Source: Sporosarcina aquimarina
GTDB lineage: Bacteria; Bacillota; Bacilli; Bacillales_A; Planococcaceae
NCBI RefSeq assembly: GCF_019748715.1
Contig: NZ_JACLBZ010000034.1
Location: 1-38,404, forward strand
Direction of reading: 5' to 3'
DNA: 38,404 nt
In this document: piece by piece, positions 25,247 through 34,766 of the stretch
Position numbering within the stretch: the stretch's first letter is position 1
How the letters are laid out: the number at the start of each line of letters is the position of its first letter
The notes under the pieces: generated by a model
What the model was told of the DNA's origin: nothing
What the model saw: only the letters and a program-made list of their open reading frames with translations
Database searches by the model: none
Position numbers and translations under genes: made by a program

Positions 25247-25287
25247 ATTTCTTCCCCCTTGGCTATTCATTCGGCCTGTTTTTACAA

Positions 25288-25450
25288 AATAAAAAACCTC
25301 TTTTCCTGTAGATAAGAAAATGAAGGTTTAGGACCACAGTTCTTATCTCTCAAGACAACAATCTTGTTGGAGGTAGCACCTTCCTGTTTACACAGAGGTT
25401 GCTGAAGCTTCGTCAGGCCAAATCCCTCAGCTTCTCTTGATAAGTAGTAT
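25288..25450 (-). ncRNA. SAM-I (S-box) riboswitch upstream of metA
   Basis: On the minus strand the aptamer (about 25340-25447) starts CTTATCAAGAGAAGCTGAGG and has the S-box blocks GGGATTTGGCCTGACGAAGC, TTCAGCAACC, AAGGTGCTACCTCCAACAAG and a closing GAGATAAG that pairs with the first CTTATC. It is followed by a hairpin (AACCT...AGGTT) and a T-run at 25288-25296, the SAM-dependent terminator. A -10 box TATAAT lies upstream at 25488-25493 (minus), with a poor -35. It lies directly before metA. Confidence 0.95.
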
Positions 25451-25556
25451 TTAGTTAATATCATTTCACGAAAATGATTTACTGACTATTATAACATTAA
25501 TAAACTAATTGTATAGTCAAATTTTCAAATAGTTCTGCTCATTCCAATCTCGTAAA

Positions 25557-25584
25557 TTGTAGACCGGAAATATTTGTGTATAAT
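25557..25584 (+). promoter_or_regulatory. Promoter of the AbrB-type gene
   Basis: TTGTAG (25557-25562), 16 bases, then TATAAT (25579-25584), about 35 bases before the start codon. Confidence 0.65.
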
Positions 25585-25618
25585 AGGAACTACCAACTAC
25601 TTTTTAAAGGAGGAACTC

Positions 25619-25888
25619 ATGAGATCTTTAGGCATTGTTCGCAAAGTAGACCATCTTGGCAGAATAGTTATTCCGAAAGAGCTACGCAAATCTTTGCAAT
25701 TAGATAAAGGCGATCCCATTGAAATTTTCGCAGAAGACGATCGAATTATTTTGAGAAAATATCAAGTGAATAAGGCATGTTTCATTACTGGTGAAGTAAC
25801 GGACGAAAACAAAGAACTATCAAACGGATTATTCATAAGTCCTCAAGGCACGAAAATCCTTCTAGAACAATTACAGGATTTTGTTTAA
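25619..25888 (+). CDS. AbrB-family transition-state regulator
   Basis: An 89-residue DNA-binding protein. The N-terminal swapped-hairpin domain (1-50) has the AbrB signature MRSLGIVRKVDHLGRIVIPK and the PIEIFAEDDRIILRKY strand. The C-terminal part (CFITGEVTDEN..LFISPQGTKILLEQL) matches the AbrB/Abh multimerisation domain rather than SpoVT. The start at 25619 has AAAGGAGG close upstream; the longer frame has no ribosome site. It may be AbrB itself or an Abh-like paralogue. AbrB represses post-exponential genes in Bacillus; the targets here are unknown. Confidence 0.9.
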   Translation: MRSLGIVRKVDHLGRIVIPKELRKSLQLDKGDPIEIFAEDDRIILRKYQVNKACFITGEVTDENKELSNGLFISPQGTKILLEQLQDFV

Positions 25889-25893
25889 ATATT

Positions 25894-25929
25894 AACAAGC
25901 CAACGATCTCCTTGGATCGTTGGCTTGTT
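25894..25929 (+). terminator. Perfect 15-bp hairpin after the AbrB-type gene
   Basis: AACAAGCCAACGATC (25894-25908) pairs fully with GATCGTTGGCTTGTT (25915-25929) over a six-base loop, right after the stop. There is no long T-run, but position and strength favour a terminator. Confidence 0.7.
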
Positions 25930-25955
25930 AGCATACATCAAAGTAATAAAATTTG

Positions 25956-26052
25956 GTTGACTTCAGAGTGAAAAGCGGAACAAGTGAATATAAGTTTGTA
26001 GCCCGGAGATTGGCTCCCCGCGGAAAGCCATCCTCCCGGAACCTGGATCAAC
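25956..26052. repeat. Partial copy of the GC-rich repeat (R5)
   Basis: Begins GTTGACTTCAGAGTGAAAAG and ends CCTGGATCAAC, with GTTGA/GATCAAC-type ends and a central CCCCGCGGAAAGC block like the full copy at 940-1068. The middle has diverged. It lies between the AbrB and thioredoxin genes. Confidence 0.5.
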
Positions 26053-26078
26053 GGTTCTTTTACCCATTCACTCTCTGC

Positions 26079-26390
26079 TCACAAACTATTGATAAACTCT
26101 TCAATCTCCTCTTTCGTCTTGCGATTCTTACTGACAAAACGGCCTGTTTCCTTGCCTTCACTGAATGCGATAAAGCTTGGGATGCCAAATATATCGAGCT
26201 GACTGCACAAGTCAATAAACTCATCCCGGTCGACATAAATAAATTGGTACTCGGAAAATTCCGTTTCCAGTGTTGGTAAAAACGGCTCGATCACTCTGCA
26301 ATCAGGACACCAATCTGCAGAAAACAAGAAAATCACTCGCTCTTCTTGCTTCAATTGTTCGAATTGCTCGAAGGACTCTAAGTTTTTCAT
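26079..26390 (-). CDS. Thioredoxin-like protein (WCPDC)
   Basis: A 103-residue single-domain thioredoxin fold with the redox motif WCPDC (Cys 28, Cys 31) and the cis-proline in GIPSF (Pro 71). The CPDC centre, rather than CGPC, and the size resemble small thioredoxin-like proteins such as YtpP of Bacillus. No signal peptide, so cytoplasmic. A purine-rich AAGGGG site precedes the ATG by about eight bases. Probably a thiol reductase; the partner is unknown. Confidence 0.82.
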   Translation of the reverse strand: MKNLESFEQFEQLKQEERVIFLFSADWCPDCRVIEPFLPTLETEFSEYQFIYVDRDEFIDLCSQLDIFGIPSFIAFSEGKETGRFVSKNRKTKEEIEEFINSL

Positions 26391-26598
26391 CTTACATTAC
26401 CCCTTTACTTGAATAGTATGGTACTACTATAACATTGATTGGCATATATCTTCTCTTCTCACGACTTATGCTATTTCCTAATACTCCATAGTAAAAGTTA
26501 CTTATAATCCGCTTTTATCTCTCAAACACGAACGTTCAAAAATCATTCAATAATTTACGTTCGCCTTTATTAGTTTTTCATTTTTTTCCGAAAAGTAA

Positions 26599-26626
26599 TT
26601 GACAATTACTTTTGACGTGTTATGAT
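26599..26626 (+). promoter_or_regulatory. Promoter of the serA T-box leader
   Basis: TTGACA (26599-26604) and TATGAT (26621-26626), 16-base spacer, just upstream of the T-box RNA. Confidence 0.75.
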
Positions 26627-26639
26627 TAGTTCAAATTTA

Positions 26640-26907
26640 ATACACGCAAAACAATTTTGACGAAGACATACCTTCCTGTAAAAGAATTTTCTAGAGAGCT
26701 GATGAATTGGTGAGAGTCAGTAAATTCTTGGGATGGCGGCACTTCCGAATTGCTTGGCTGAATAGTTCAGTAGGCCAATCCGTCACATGCACGTTACGCA
26801 TGCTGAATGAAGGCTGCTTTTGCAGCAAAACAAGGGTGGTACCGCGTTAGTTTATTGAGCTTTTCGCCCCTTACGTATGTAAGGGATGGAAGGCTTTTTT
26901 ATTTTTC
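26640..26907 (+). ncRNA. T-box riboswitch upstream of serA
   Basis: The conserved T-box sequence AAGGGTGGTACCGCG is at 26832-26846. Stem I elements include AGAGAGCTGATG and GGTGAGAGTCAG (26694-26720). A terminator follows: CCCCTTAC/GTAAGGG stem and a T-run at 26895-26900. Binding of an uncharged tRNA to the specifier and T-box should stabilise the antiterminator and turn serA on. The specifier is not certain: TCC (Ser) is at 26744-26746 and suits serA, while alignment by the purine after the codon points to GGC (Gly) at 26738-26740. Confidence 0.93.
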
Positions 26908-27010
26908 CTAAAAGGAGGTAAGCATAGAACGTACATATGGGATCAACTCTATAAAATTCATTTTGAAAACTTTACAACAATAAAAACTACTGAAGGAGAG
27001 AATGATTATT

Positions 27011-28597
27011 ATGGCTTTTAAAGTACTTATTAGTGACCCACTTAGCGAGGACGGTATTTTTCCATTACGACAAGCAGAAGGTTTTGAAATTGTGATCGAT
27101 ACAGATTTGACACCTGACCAACTGAAGGATCGGATCAAAGGTTTTGATGCTCTTCTAGTACGTAGTCAGACAACTGTTACGAAAGAATTGCTAGATTCTG
27201 CTGATCAATTGAAAATTATTGGACGTGCAGGTGTAGGTGTCGACAATATCGATTTGGATGCAGCTACAGAAAAAGGGATTATCGTCGTCAATGCTCCTGA
27301 TGGAAATACAAATTCAGCTGCTGAGCACACGGTAGCTATGATGATGGCGATGGCTCGTAAAATTCCACAAGCATTCAATTCACTGAAGAACAATAAATGG
27401 GACAGAAAATCATTTCTCGGTGTAGAGCTAAAAGACAAAACATTAGGGATTATCGGACTTGGCCGTATTGGTGCAGAAGTTGCCAGACGTGCGAAAGGTC
27501 AACGTATGAATGTCATCGCGTACGATCCATTCCTAACTGAAGAAATCGCAAAGAAATTGGGTATTGAAATTGGTACGGTAGATGAAGTATTAGCAGCTGC
27601 TGATTTCATTACAGTACATACACCATTGCTGAAAGAAACACGCAGAATGATCAATAAGGAAGCATTCGAAAAAATGAAAGACGGTGTACAGATCATCAAC
27701 TGTGCCCGTGGTGGAATTATTGACGAAGATGCATTATACGATGCGATTGTCGCCGGAAAAGTAGCAGGTGCGGCTCTAGATGTATTCGAGGAGGAACCAT
27801 TCCTAGATCATAAGTTACTGACTTTGCCTGAAGTAATTGCTACCCCTCACTTAGGTGCGAGCACAATTGAAGCACAAGAATCTGTTGCTGTAGACGTAAG
27901 CCGAGACGTCGTCAACTTCTTGACAATCGGATCTGTCCGCAACCCAGTGAATTTACCATCCGTTTCTCGTGATGTTTTAGCGAAAATCGAGCCATTCTTT
28001 GACCTTACTGAAAAACTGGGTATGTTCTTATCACAAATCCAAAACACAGTCATCGACGAAATCAACATCCAATATGCAGGTGAATTGGCGAATTACGACG
28101 TGCGTGCATTGACTCGTAATACAGTGAAAGGTTTGTTGAAGCGCAATCTTGGCGAAACAGTCAATGATGTAAATGCAAGACTGTTGGCTGATCGTTACGG
28201 CATCAAAATAAATGAACAAAAAACGACGACAGCTAGAGGTTTCATGAACTTGATCACAGTGGAAGTTGTTACGGCAAAAGGCATCCGCAAAGTAGCCGGT
28301 ACCCTTCTAAATGGTCTCGGGCCACGTATTGTGAAAGTTGATGATTATGTAGTTGACGCAATTCCACAAGGTCACTTGTTGTTCATTCGCCATAAAGACC
28401 AACCAGGCGCAATCGGACGTGTAGGTACATTGCTTGCGGAAGAAAATATTAATATTGCAGCGATGCAAGTGGGACGTTCTGCTGAAGGTGGAGACGCGAT
28501 CATGATGTTAACAGTCGATCATCACGTTGAGTCTGCTTCTGTTGCACGCGTCAAAGAAGTTCAAAATATCCATGATGCAAAAGCTATTGATCTATAA
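27011..28597 (+). CDS. serA: D-3-phosphoglycerate dehydrogenase SerA
   Basis: First step of serine synthesis: NAD-dependent oxidation of 3-phosphoglycerate. The 528-residue form has the substrate and NAD domains, with GLGRIG (149-154) and catalytic Arg 233 (CARGGIID), Glu 262 (FEEEP) and His 280 (PHLGAST). An intervening ASB domain (about 325-450) and a C-terminal ACT domain (about 452-528; FIRHKDQPGAIGRVGTLLAEE) follow, the usual serine-sensing module. The ATG at 27011 has GGAGAG ten bases upstream and is preferred to 27002. The leader T-box controls it. Confidence 0.95.
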   Translation: MAFKVLISDPLSEDGIFPLRQAEGFEIVIDTDLTPDQLKDRIKGFDALLVRSQTTVTKELLDSADQLKIIGRAGVGVDNIDLDAATEKGIIVVNAPDGNTNSAAEHTVAMMMAMARKIPQAFNSLKNNKWDRKSFLGVELKDKTLGIIGLGRIGAEVARRAKGQRMNVIAYDPFLTEEIAKKLGIEIGTVDEVLAAADFITVHTPLLKETRRMINKEAFEKMKDGVQIINCARGGIIDEDALYDAIVAGKVAGAALDVFEEEPFLDHKLLTLPEVIATPHLGASTIEAQESVAVDVSRDVVNFLTIGSVRNPVNLPSVSRDVLAKIEPFFDLTEKLGMFLSQIQNTVIDEINIQYAGELANYDVRALTRNTVKGLLKRNLGETVNDVNARLLADRYGIKINEQKTTTARGFMNLITVEVVTAKGIRKVAGTLLNGLGPRIVKVDDYVVDAIPQGHLLFIRHKDQPGAIGRVGTLLAEENINIAAMQVGRSAEGGDAIMMLTVDHHVESASVARVKEVQNIHDAKAIDL

Positions 28598-28606
28598 AAA
28601 CACAGG

Positions 28607-28644
28607 AAAACCAGCTGACATTTTGAAACGTCAGCTGGTTTTTT
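28607..28644 (+). terminator. Terminator of serA
   Basis: AAAACCAGCTGAC and GTCAGCTGGTTTTTTC form a perfect stem with a ten-base loop, about ten bases after the stop codon. It also borders the end of the convergent membrane-protein gene. Confidence 0.9.
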
Positions 28645-29090
28645 CACGTCCGTGTGACAAAAAAATCAAAGCCCATAGCAGTCAATATACCGAAAACGAG
28701 ACACCAGAACGCGATACTGATCGCAGACCAAACGGCTGTCTTCACTTTATTGGCACCGAACACTAAACCGATAAACGCAGCGATATGTGTACCGATCAGA
28801 ATGGGACCTACAAGTGTTAATACGGGTAACCCATATGTATTCATGATTTTTTTACCACGTTGCAATCGTTTTGAATTAACTTTTCCTTTTTTCTTATTTC
28901 TGCGTTCGATCCAGTCATTGATTTGCTGAAATCCGAGAATCAGCAGAAGGATAGTCGCCATATTACCTATAAATGCGAGGAGCATTACCCAAGTAGGTGA
29001 CAGCCCACTAATTATGCCAACGGGAATGACGAGCATAATTTCAATCCAAGGTATGGCCGCTCCTAAAAAAACTAAGATATATTCCAACAT
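28644..29090 (-). CDS. Small multidrug-export-type membrane protein (COG2426)
   Basis: A 148-residue membrane protein with about four helices: 2-24, 32-52, 85-110 and 115-140. Motifs such as FLGAAIPWIEIMLVIPVGI near the start, a basic cytoplasmic loop (RRNKKKGKVNSKRLQRGKK) and VGPILIGTHIAAFIGL fit the Sm_multidrug_ex/COG2426 family. The ATG at 29090 has GGAGG nine bases upstream; an in-frame GTG at 29096 lies within that spacer. Despite the family name, transport of drugs is not established. Confidence 0.8.
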   Translation of the reverse strand: MLEYILVFLGAAIPWIEIMLVIPVGIISGLSPTWVMLLAFIGNMATILLLILGFQQINDWIERRNKKKGKVNSKRLQRGKKIMNTYGLPVLTLVGPILIGTHIAAFIGLVFGANKVKTAVWSAISIAFWCLVFGILTAMGFDFFVTRT

Positions 29091-29143
29091 ACCCACCTGC
29101 CTCCTTGCTAATTGAACAGCTAGAGATTAGTATAACAGACTCG

Positions 29144-29176
29144 GAAAACCGATGAGAAGTGAGCCTCATCGGTTTT
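29144..29176 (-). terminator. Hairpin at the end of the HAD hydrolase gene
   Basis: GAAAACCGATGAG (29144-29156) pairs with CTCATCGGTTTTC (29164-29176); the stop codon of the minus-strand HAD gene lies in the stem. The trailing minus-strand sequence has TTTT, adequate for termination. Confidence 0.7.
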
Positions 29177-29960
29177 CTAGTTCAGACAGTATAGGAAACA
29201 AACCTTCCAAATGGTCAATTTCAAATGTTGGTTTGACTTCGTCGCTTGATGGTTTGTTTTCACGATTGATCCAGACGTTCTTCATTCCAACTCGGCTGGA
29301 ACCGAGAATATCGGTCATTAGATTATCACCGATCATCAAAGCTTCATCGGCGGTCACACCGCATGTATCCAGTACATGTTGGAAGATCGAAGCATCAGGT
29401 TTTCCTTTGCCGAATGCTCCAGATACAATAATATGATCAAAATACGGTGGAATCTCCGGAGAAATCGTCAATTTGATCTGTTGCAAACTAGGTGAACCAT
29501 TTGTCAATAAAATAAGCTGGTAATCTTCCTTCAGGCGATCGAGCACTTCAAACGACTCTTCATATATATATGGATGCTTTTTACGCTCTTTCGGAAAGAG
29601 CTCTGCCAATTCCCTGCCGAACGCTTCATCCTCTATCCCTAATTTCTTCAAACCTCGAATCCATGCTTCTTTTTGGTAGTTTGGAATGATTCCTTTCATT
29701 TTTTGAAATTCTTCACCGGGATCGTCGAACACACCCCACAACCCTTCAAATGGATTAATTCCGATATTTTGTGTATGAGGAAATGTCTCATAGGTCGCAT
29801 ACAATTCTCGCGCCTCTTCACGTACAGCTTTCTCTAACTCTACTGGGTTGACCCCGTTCTTTTTCGTCGCATACTCGCATGTTTTTTGAAATGCCATCGC
29901 AATACTCTTTGCATCCCAAATGAGCGTATCATCCAAATCAAAAATAAGTGTTTTAATCAT
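29166..29960 (-). CDS. HAD-superfamily hydrolase, subfamily IA
   Basis: A 264-residue cytoplasmic phosphatase-like protein. The nucleophile motif is DLDDTLIWD (Asp 8, Asp 10), motif II is LLTNGSP, motif III includes the Lys in FGKGKPDASIF, and motif IV is MIGDNLMTDILG. The all-helical cap and the FDLDDTL form resemble YjjG/YsaA-type nucleotide or sugar phosphatases. An AAAGGGG site eight bases before the ATG supports the start. Substrate not predictable. Confidence 0.88.
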   Translation of the reverse strand: MIKTLIFDLDDTLIWDAKSIAMAFQKTCEYATKKNGVNPVELEKAVREEARELYATYETFPHTQNIGINPFEGLWGVFDDPGEEFQKMKGIIPNYQKEAWIRGLKKLGIEDEAFGRELAELFPKERKKHPYIYEESFEVLDRLKEDYQLILLTNGSPSLQQIKLTISPEIPPYFDHIIVSGAFGKGKPDASIFQHVLDTCGVTADEALMIGDNLMTDILGSSRVGMKNVWINRENKPSSDEVKPTFEIDHLEGLFPILSELENR

Positions 29961-30139
29961 CTTGCCAGCCCCTTTCTTATATACATTCAGTAGGTATATC
30001 CACTTTTAATTATACACATTAAACAATAAATTTGTTAGTTTGCCCGGTATCTATTGCGCATTGCAGATAAAAACCTTAAACTTTTATGCATAGTTATCAA
30101 GCAGGAAGGGAATCCCATCAAATAGGAGGTGAGTCCCGA

Positions 30140-30688
30140 ATGGCACAACATTATTTTATCGGCATCTCGATTGCCACTCCCATTTCTAAAATAGCTGAAC
30201 ACTTTCGCTCCAAGTACCAACTGGCTGAAAGATATAAAGTAATCCCGCACGCTGATGACCTTCATATCACCATGCGCTATATAGGAGAGCTAGGTGAAGC
30301 CACTAAGTCTTTGCTTGAGCCTTCGTTACAAGAGATCGCAGAGGCAAATACCAGCTTCACTACTTCTGTTACAGGTTTGTCCTTTTTCGGATCGCCTTAC
30401 GGACCGCGCGTTGTCTACCTTTCCGTTGAGGCGGTGGGAGCTTTGGAACATTTACAAAGACAGATTGCAAGGCGCACAGAAAATATTCTTGAATTAGAAA
30501 AAGACAATCGTTTCGTTCCGCACATCACGATTGCAAAGAAACGTAAGACTGCGGATAAGATCCAGTTATCTAAAGAAACGATTACTCCAGTCCAAATTGA
30601 TATAGAAGGATTCACTTTATTTAGAATTCATCCAAACGTACGGCCATCTTACGAATCAGTTGCCTATTTTCCATTTAAAAAGAGCTGA
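30140..30688 (+). CDS. thpR: RNA 2',3'-cyclic phosphodiesterase ThpR (2'-5' RNA ligase family)
   Basis: A 182-residue 2H phosphoesterase with two HxTx motifs: His 42/Thr 44 in DDLHITMRYIGEL and His 128/Thr 130 in FVPHITIAKKRKT. The enzyme opens 2',3'-cyclic phosphates on RNA ends and can join 2'-5' half-tRNAs in vitro. The ATG at 30140 has AGGAGG ten bases upstream; the longer frame to 30086 lacks a ribosome site. The stop codon lies in the terminator stem. Confidence 0.9.
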   Translation: MAQHYFIGISIATPISKIAEHFRSKYQLAERYKVIPHADDLHITMRYIGELGEATKSLLEPSLQEIAEANTSFTTSVTGLSFFGSPYGPRVVYLSVEAVGALEHLQRQIARRTENILELEKDNRFVPHITIAKKRKTADKIQLSKETITPVQIDIEGFTLFRIHPNVRPSYESVAYFPFKKS

Positions 30689-30714
30689 TTGCCTGTTCGC
30701 AATCAGCTCTTTTC
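30678..30714. terminator. Bidirectional terminator after thpR
   Basis: AAGAGCTGATTG and CAATCAGCTCTT flank a short loop, followed by TTTTC on the plus strand; on the minus strand a TTTTTAAA run follows. It separates thpR from the convergent chemotaxis receptor gene. Confidence 0.85.
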
Positions 30715-30721
30715 TTTCATT

Positions 30722-32361
30722 TCACACTCGAAAGCGTCCCATATCGCTCTGCAGCCGTTCTGCCAACTCCGCCAAAGTTTGAGAACTAGATGTAATCTCC
30801 TCATTCGCCGCCAACTGTTCTTCTGTAGCAGCGCTTGTGGACTGAGCTTCAGCTGAAGCCTGGATAGCGAGTTCCTCCACTTGTTTCGCTCCCCCAGCGA
30901 CTTCAGTGGTCATTGTACGGATTTCTTCGATTGCTGTGGAGACAGTGGAGATTTTTTCACTCACATCTGTAGTTGCATTTTCAATGTTTACAAATACGGC
31001 ACTGGTTTTTTCTGTAGATGTTAAACCTTCTTCCACACGCTTCCGTCCAGTTCCAGTGCTGTCGACCGCTTGGACTGCTCTGCCAAATTCCGTACCTCTT
31101 CCGCAACGACGGCAAAGCCTTTTCCATGCTCTCCTGCGCGTGCTGCTTCAATAGCTGCATTTAATGCTAATAAATTTGTCTGTTCCGCAATAGCTGTAAT
31201 CATACGCGTGACATTCCGAATATTTTCGGAGTGCTCCGCCATATCATTAATGATTGTAGTGGATTCCCCTATAGTTTGGCTGATTGTTTTCATATCAGCC
31301 GAAAACTCCTCCATTAATAAAGAGCCTTCTTTCACTAATTTCGATACTTCCCCGGAGGATTCCAGCATCTCTTCGTTATCATCTGTAATTCGGTCAATCG
31401 CCGTCATCATTTCTTGCATGGCTAGGGTTGACTGACTGACAATTTGTGCTTGCGAGTCACTTGTCTGCAAGTTCTTTTCCGAAATTTCAGCGACCATTTC
31501 AGAAGCAGCCAAGCTTTCCTCTGCACTTGCAGATAATTCTTCCGACTGGCCAGCTAGCTGGGTGGCAGAGTCCCTAGCACGCTGAATGATGCCTCGTAAA
31601 TCTCTAACCATTATATTTAGTGCAGTGGACATTTCACCGATTTCGTCACGATTTTTAACAGTTACCTCTTCCACAGCAAAGTTTCCACTTGATAATTCGG
31701 ATATCGCCGCTGTCATCTTGCCGACCGGTCTAGTAATCAGTCTACTAATAATAATTGTGATAGCTATACTTGCTATGATGCCTATAATTAATAAAATTCC
31801 CGTCAAATTAATGGCGATAAAGGTATATCTTTGTACTTCTTTCTCTAGTTTTTCTTGTTCTTCCCGTTGATGTTCAATCATTACTTGTATATTATTCGTA
31901 ATAATATCCTGATAAATCGCGCCGTTTACACCTACTTGAATGGCTTTATCTCGCTTTCCTTTTTGCACCTCTGCTATCATATTACGTATAACGCCATCGT
32001 AATTTACTGTAGCAGCGCCAATTTCAAGCATCGCTTTCTTCATCTCTTCATTATGTATAATGCCTTCTAAAATCTCCAACCGCTCTTTATTTTTTTGTTG
32101 TGCTTTCTCAATTCCATCCACATAGGAAGGATTTTCATAAAGGACGTATCCGCGTATATTACTCGACATTAAATTCTGATCTTTCAGTTGTTGCTCCAAT
32201 AAAACAACCTTTTGCATTCGATCGTCAATCAAATAACGATACTTTTCATTGACATTTTTTAAAGCCAAAAAACCTACTGCCCCAATTAAGATCATAATGA
32301 CCACAACACTTAAAAAGCCTGTCCATAACTTTTTCCCCACCGTGAACTTCACTAATTCCAT
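30722..32361 (-). pseudogene. Methyl-accepting chemotaxis protein, internal deletion with frameshift
   Basis: The 5' part (32361 to about 31065) encodes a membrane helix (about 12-33), an extracytoplasmic four-helix-type sensor, a second helix (about 183-208), HAMP, and a [16 protein letters not shown] up to the conserved tip ([20 protein letters not shown]) and [11 protein letters not shown]. It then shifts frame and stops at 31021-31023. The remaining C-terminal helix continues in another frame ([18 protein letters not shown] to 30722). Compared with intact receptors about 18-22 residues are missing at the junction (31063-31078), so this is a deletion plus frameshift rather than a one-base change. 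A GTG at 32352, nine bases after AAGGGG, may be the original start. Product probably truncated and [13 protein letters not shown]. Confidence 0.82.
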
Positions 32362-32559
32362 CCCCTTCTGTCAGATATGCGAATACTTAGGCATAATTGC
32401 TCAAACCTTTTTAATTTATTATAGCGTAATAAATTGAAAAGGTATATAAGGAATAGATTGTTTATGGGAAATTAGAACCTCTCACTTAAGTAAATAATCA
32501 GATGTCTTCACTTAATTTCATTTATAATTCATTCAGTTATTTATGCAACTTAACAAATT

Positions 32560-32609
32560 GCTTTTTAATCCTAAGCTCATTAAAAGCAAACGAGTCTTAG
32601 AAATGAGCT
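32560..32609 (-). terminator. Overlapping inverted repeats after bioA (possible terminator)
   Basis: Two alternative hairpins share bases: GCTTTTTAA/TTAAAAGC (32560-32587), and AGCTCATT/AATGAGCT (32574-32609) with an inner CTAAG/CTTAG. They lie about 40 bases after the bioA stop on the minus strand. The T-run is weak, so termination is uncertain. The rest of the 288-bp gap to the receptor gene holds no gene. Confidence 0.35.
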
Positions 32610-32649
32610 GGAGTTTCGCAATCGCTACTCAGTTCTCTATCTTTGCATA

Positions 32650-34029
32650 TTATATATTCATCGTTTCGGCCGCAGTGAACTCGGAATTTTCTTCAGTGAC
32701 CAACCTTATACCTTCCTTTAGTATCGCAACCATTTCCACCAATTGCTCGGCAGTCGTTGCAAGAGGTGGCATCAAAACAATCACATCACCTAATGGCCTA
32801 GTCAATAAGCCCAATTCGCGCATTTTCAGGGTAGACCGATATGCGATGCGTCTTTCAAATGAGAACGACTCTTTTGTGTATCGATCCTTAACGATTTCTA
32901 TTCCGACCATAAGTCCACACTGACGTACATCTCCAACATGCGGCAACTCTTTTAGATCAGCAAGCAGCTCCGTCAGCAATTCTGCTTTATCAGACGCTTG
33001 TTGAACTAATTGTTCCTTTTCAAATATCTCCAAGTTAGCCAGTGCTACAGCGCATCCTAGCTGATTCCCCGTATATGAATGACCATGGAAAAATGTTTTC
33101 ATTTCTTCATGCTTTCCATAAAAGGCGTTATAGATTTCTTCTGTTGTAAATGTTGCGGCTACTGGCAAATAACCACCCGTCAGACCCTTCGCTACCGTCA
33201 TGATGTCCGGTTGAATACTTTCATGCTCCACAGCAAACATTTTTCCAGTACGGCCAAAACCCGTCGCCACTTCATCCACAATAAGCAACACATTGAATTC
33301 CTTGCACAATTCCTCTACACCTTTCAAATACCCAGGTGGCATTGTATTCATTCCACCCGCACCTTGAATCATCGGCTCCAAAACCATGCCAGCAATTTCT
33401 TCATGGCGTTCTTCAAAAAGCAAGCGCAACTTGTGCAGACTTTCATCACGTACTACCTGTTCGTCATTAGACGGATGTCGGTATACTGCTGGAAATGGAA
33501 TAACAAGCGCATCAAATAATAAAGAAGTATATACCTTATGATACAGCTCGATAGATCCAACACTCATTGTACCGACCGTATCCCCATGGTACCCATTACT
33601 CAACGTAACGAATTTCATCTTTTGGCTAACACCCTTGTTTTGCCAATACTGATAGGCCATTTTCACAGCAATTTCCACGGATGTCGCTCCGCTATCCGAA
33701 TAAAAAACACGCGTTAACCCTTCAGGCACTAACTCGATTAATTTTTCCGCTAATAAAATGGATGGAACATTTGCTGCTCCTAATAAAGTCGAATGGGCAA
33801 TCAGCTGTAACTGCTTTTGAATCGCTTCATCTAGTTCTTTCTTTTGGTGACCGTGTACATTCAACCACAAAGAAGAATTTCCATCCAGATACGTTTTACC
33901 GTATATATCTGTGACCCTTACGCCTTCTCCGCTTTCAATGATCAATGGATCTTGCTCATAATCGGACATTTGCGTAAAGGGTAACCACATATATTGTTTA
34001 CTTTTTTCCAATAATTGATCTGCTTTCAT
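32650..34029 (-). CDS. bioA: Adenosylmethionine-8-amino-7-oxononanoate transaminase BioA
   Basis: PLP enzyme that aminates KAPA to DAPA in biotin synthesis. The 459-residue class III aminotransferase has [19 protein letters not shown] near the start, [36 protein letters not shown] and the Schiff-base Lys 281 in [14 protein letters not shown]. The amino donor, SAM or (as in B. subtilis) lysine, cannot be decided from sequence alone. It overlaps the end of bioD by 32 bases. Its own ribosome site GGAGG lies nine bases before the ATG, so the overlap is real. Confidence 0.92.
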   Translation of the reverse strand: MKADQLLEKSKQYMWLPFTQMSDYEQDPLIIESGEGVRVTDIYGKTYLDGNSSLWLNVHGHQKKELDEAIQKQLQLIAHSTLLGAANVPSILLAEKLIELVPEGLTRVFYSDSGATSVEIAVKMAYQYWQNKGVSQKMKFVTLSNGYHGDTVGTMSVGSIELYHKVYTSLLFDALVIPFPAVYRHPSNDEQVVRDESLHKLRLLFEERHEEIAGMVLEPMIQGAGGMNTMPPGYLKGVEELCKEFNVLLIVDEVATGFGRTGKMFAVEHESIQPDIMTVAKGLTGGYLPVAATFTTEEIYNAFYGKHEEMKTFFHGHSYTGNQLGCAVALANLEIFEKEQLVQQASDKAELLTELLADLKELPHVGDVRQCGLMVGIEIVKDRYTKESFSFERRIAYRSTLKMRELGLLTRPLGDVIVLMPPLATTAEQLVEMVAILKEGIRLVTEENSEFTAAETMNI

Positions 34030-34741
34030 TTCTTAACGCCTCCCGTAATCTGTTCATGTCCCAATTTCGATAGCACTCTATTCTCTTAGACGGATCCCTC
34101 AGTGTGTCGTCTACATTTTTCAGATGAGGAATCACTCCAATGATCGGGATTCCAGTCAACTTACTGATCATTTCACCATTATCATGAATGATTTCTTTTT
34201 CATCTTGTTGTAAATCGTTGAGCAGTACCCCTGCAATGGGGATTTGTCTAGATTTCAACGTATTTATGGTGAGCACCGAATGATTGATCGTCCCAACACC
34301 CGCTCTTGAAACGATCACGACTGGTGCGTCTAATTCTTCCATCCAATCGATCATGCAATAGCCGTCTCCAGTCAATGGAACATATAATCCTCCAGCCCCC
34401 TCTATAACTACCCCTTCAGCTATTCCACCTAATTGTCTGACTGCTTCACTGAGACGAGTCGGTTGAATTTCTCTGTCTTCGATTAACGCAGCCAAATGAG
34501 GTGAGCAAGGTTTTTGGAATAAATATTCTATATTTCCTCTTCCCATCTGTTTATGCGCAGCCGATTGATAGACCATCACGTCAGGCGCGATCCAATCTTC
34601 ATCTTGCTGAATAGCACCTGTTTGGATAGGTTTGAACGGGGTGAATTGTAACCCATGATCTGCAAAATAACTTATTAGCAGTGTAGTCGCTATGGTTTTT
34701 CCCACATCGGTATCTGTGCCTGTAACGAATAAAACCGTCAT
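33998..34741 (-). CDS. bioD: Dethiobiotin synthetase BioD
   Basis: ATP-dependent carboxylase that closes the ureido ring of dethiobiotin from DAPA. The 247-residue P-loop protein has GTDTDVGKT (8-16), [10 protein letters not shown], and [10 protein letters not shown] with the conserved Glu and Gly, plus a conserved [19 protein letters not shown]. It is first in the two-gene minus-strand operon bioD-bioA and starts about 25 bases from the BirA operator, so biotin should repress it. Confidence 0.94.
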   Translation of the reverse strand: MTVLFVTGTDTDVGKTIATTLLISYFADHGLQFTPFKPIQTGAIQQDEDWIAPDVMVYQSAAHKQMGRGNIEYLFQKPCSPHLAALIEDREIQPTRLSEAVRQLGGIAEGVVIEGAGGLYVPLTGDGYCMIDWMEELDAPVVIVSRAGVGTINHSVLTINTLKSRQIPIAGVLLNDLQQDEKEIIHDNGEMISKLTGIPIIGVIPHLKNVDDTLRDPSKRIECYRNWDMNRLREALRNESRSIIGKK

Positions 34742-34766
34742 ACAATATCCTCCTCTCTCGAAAATG

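Noticed and set aside
30722..32361. Chemotaxis receptor split by a simple one-base sequencing error
   Set aside because: About 18-22 residues are also missing at the junction, so one inserted or lost base would not restore a normal receptor.
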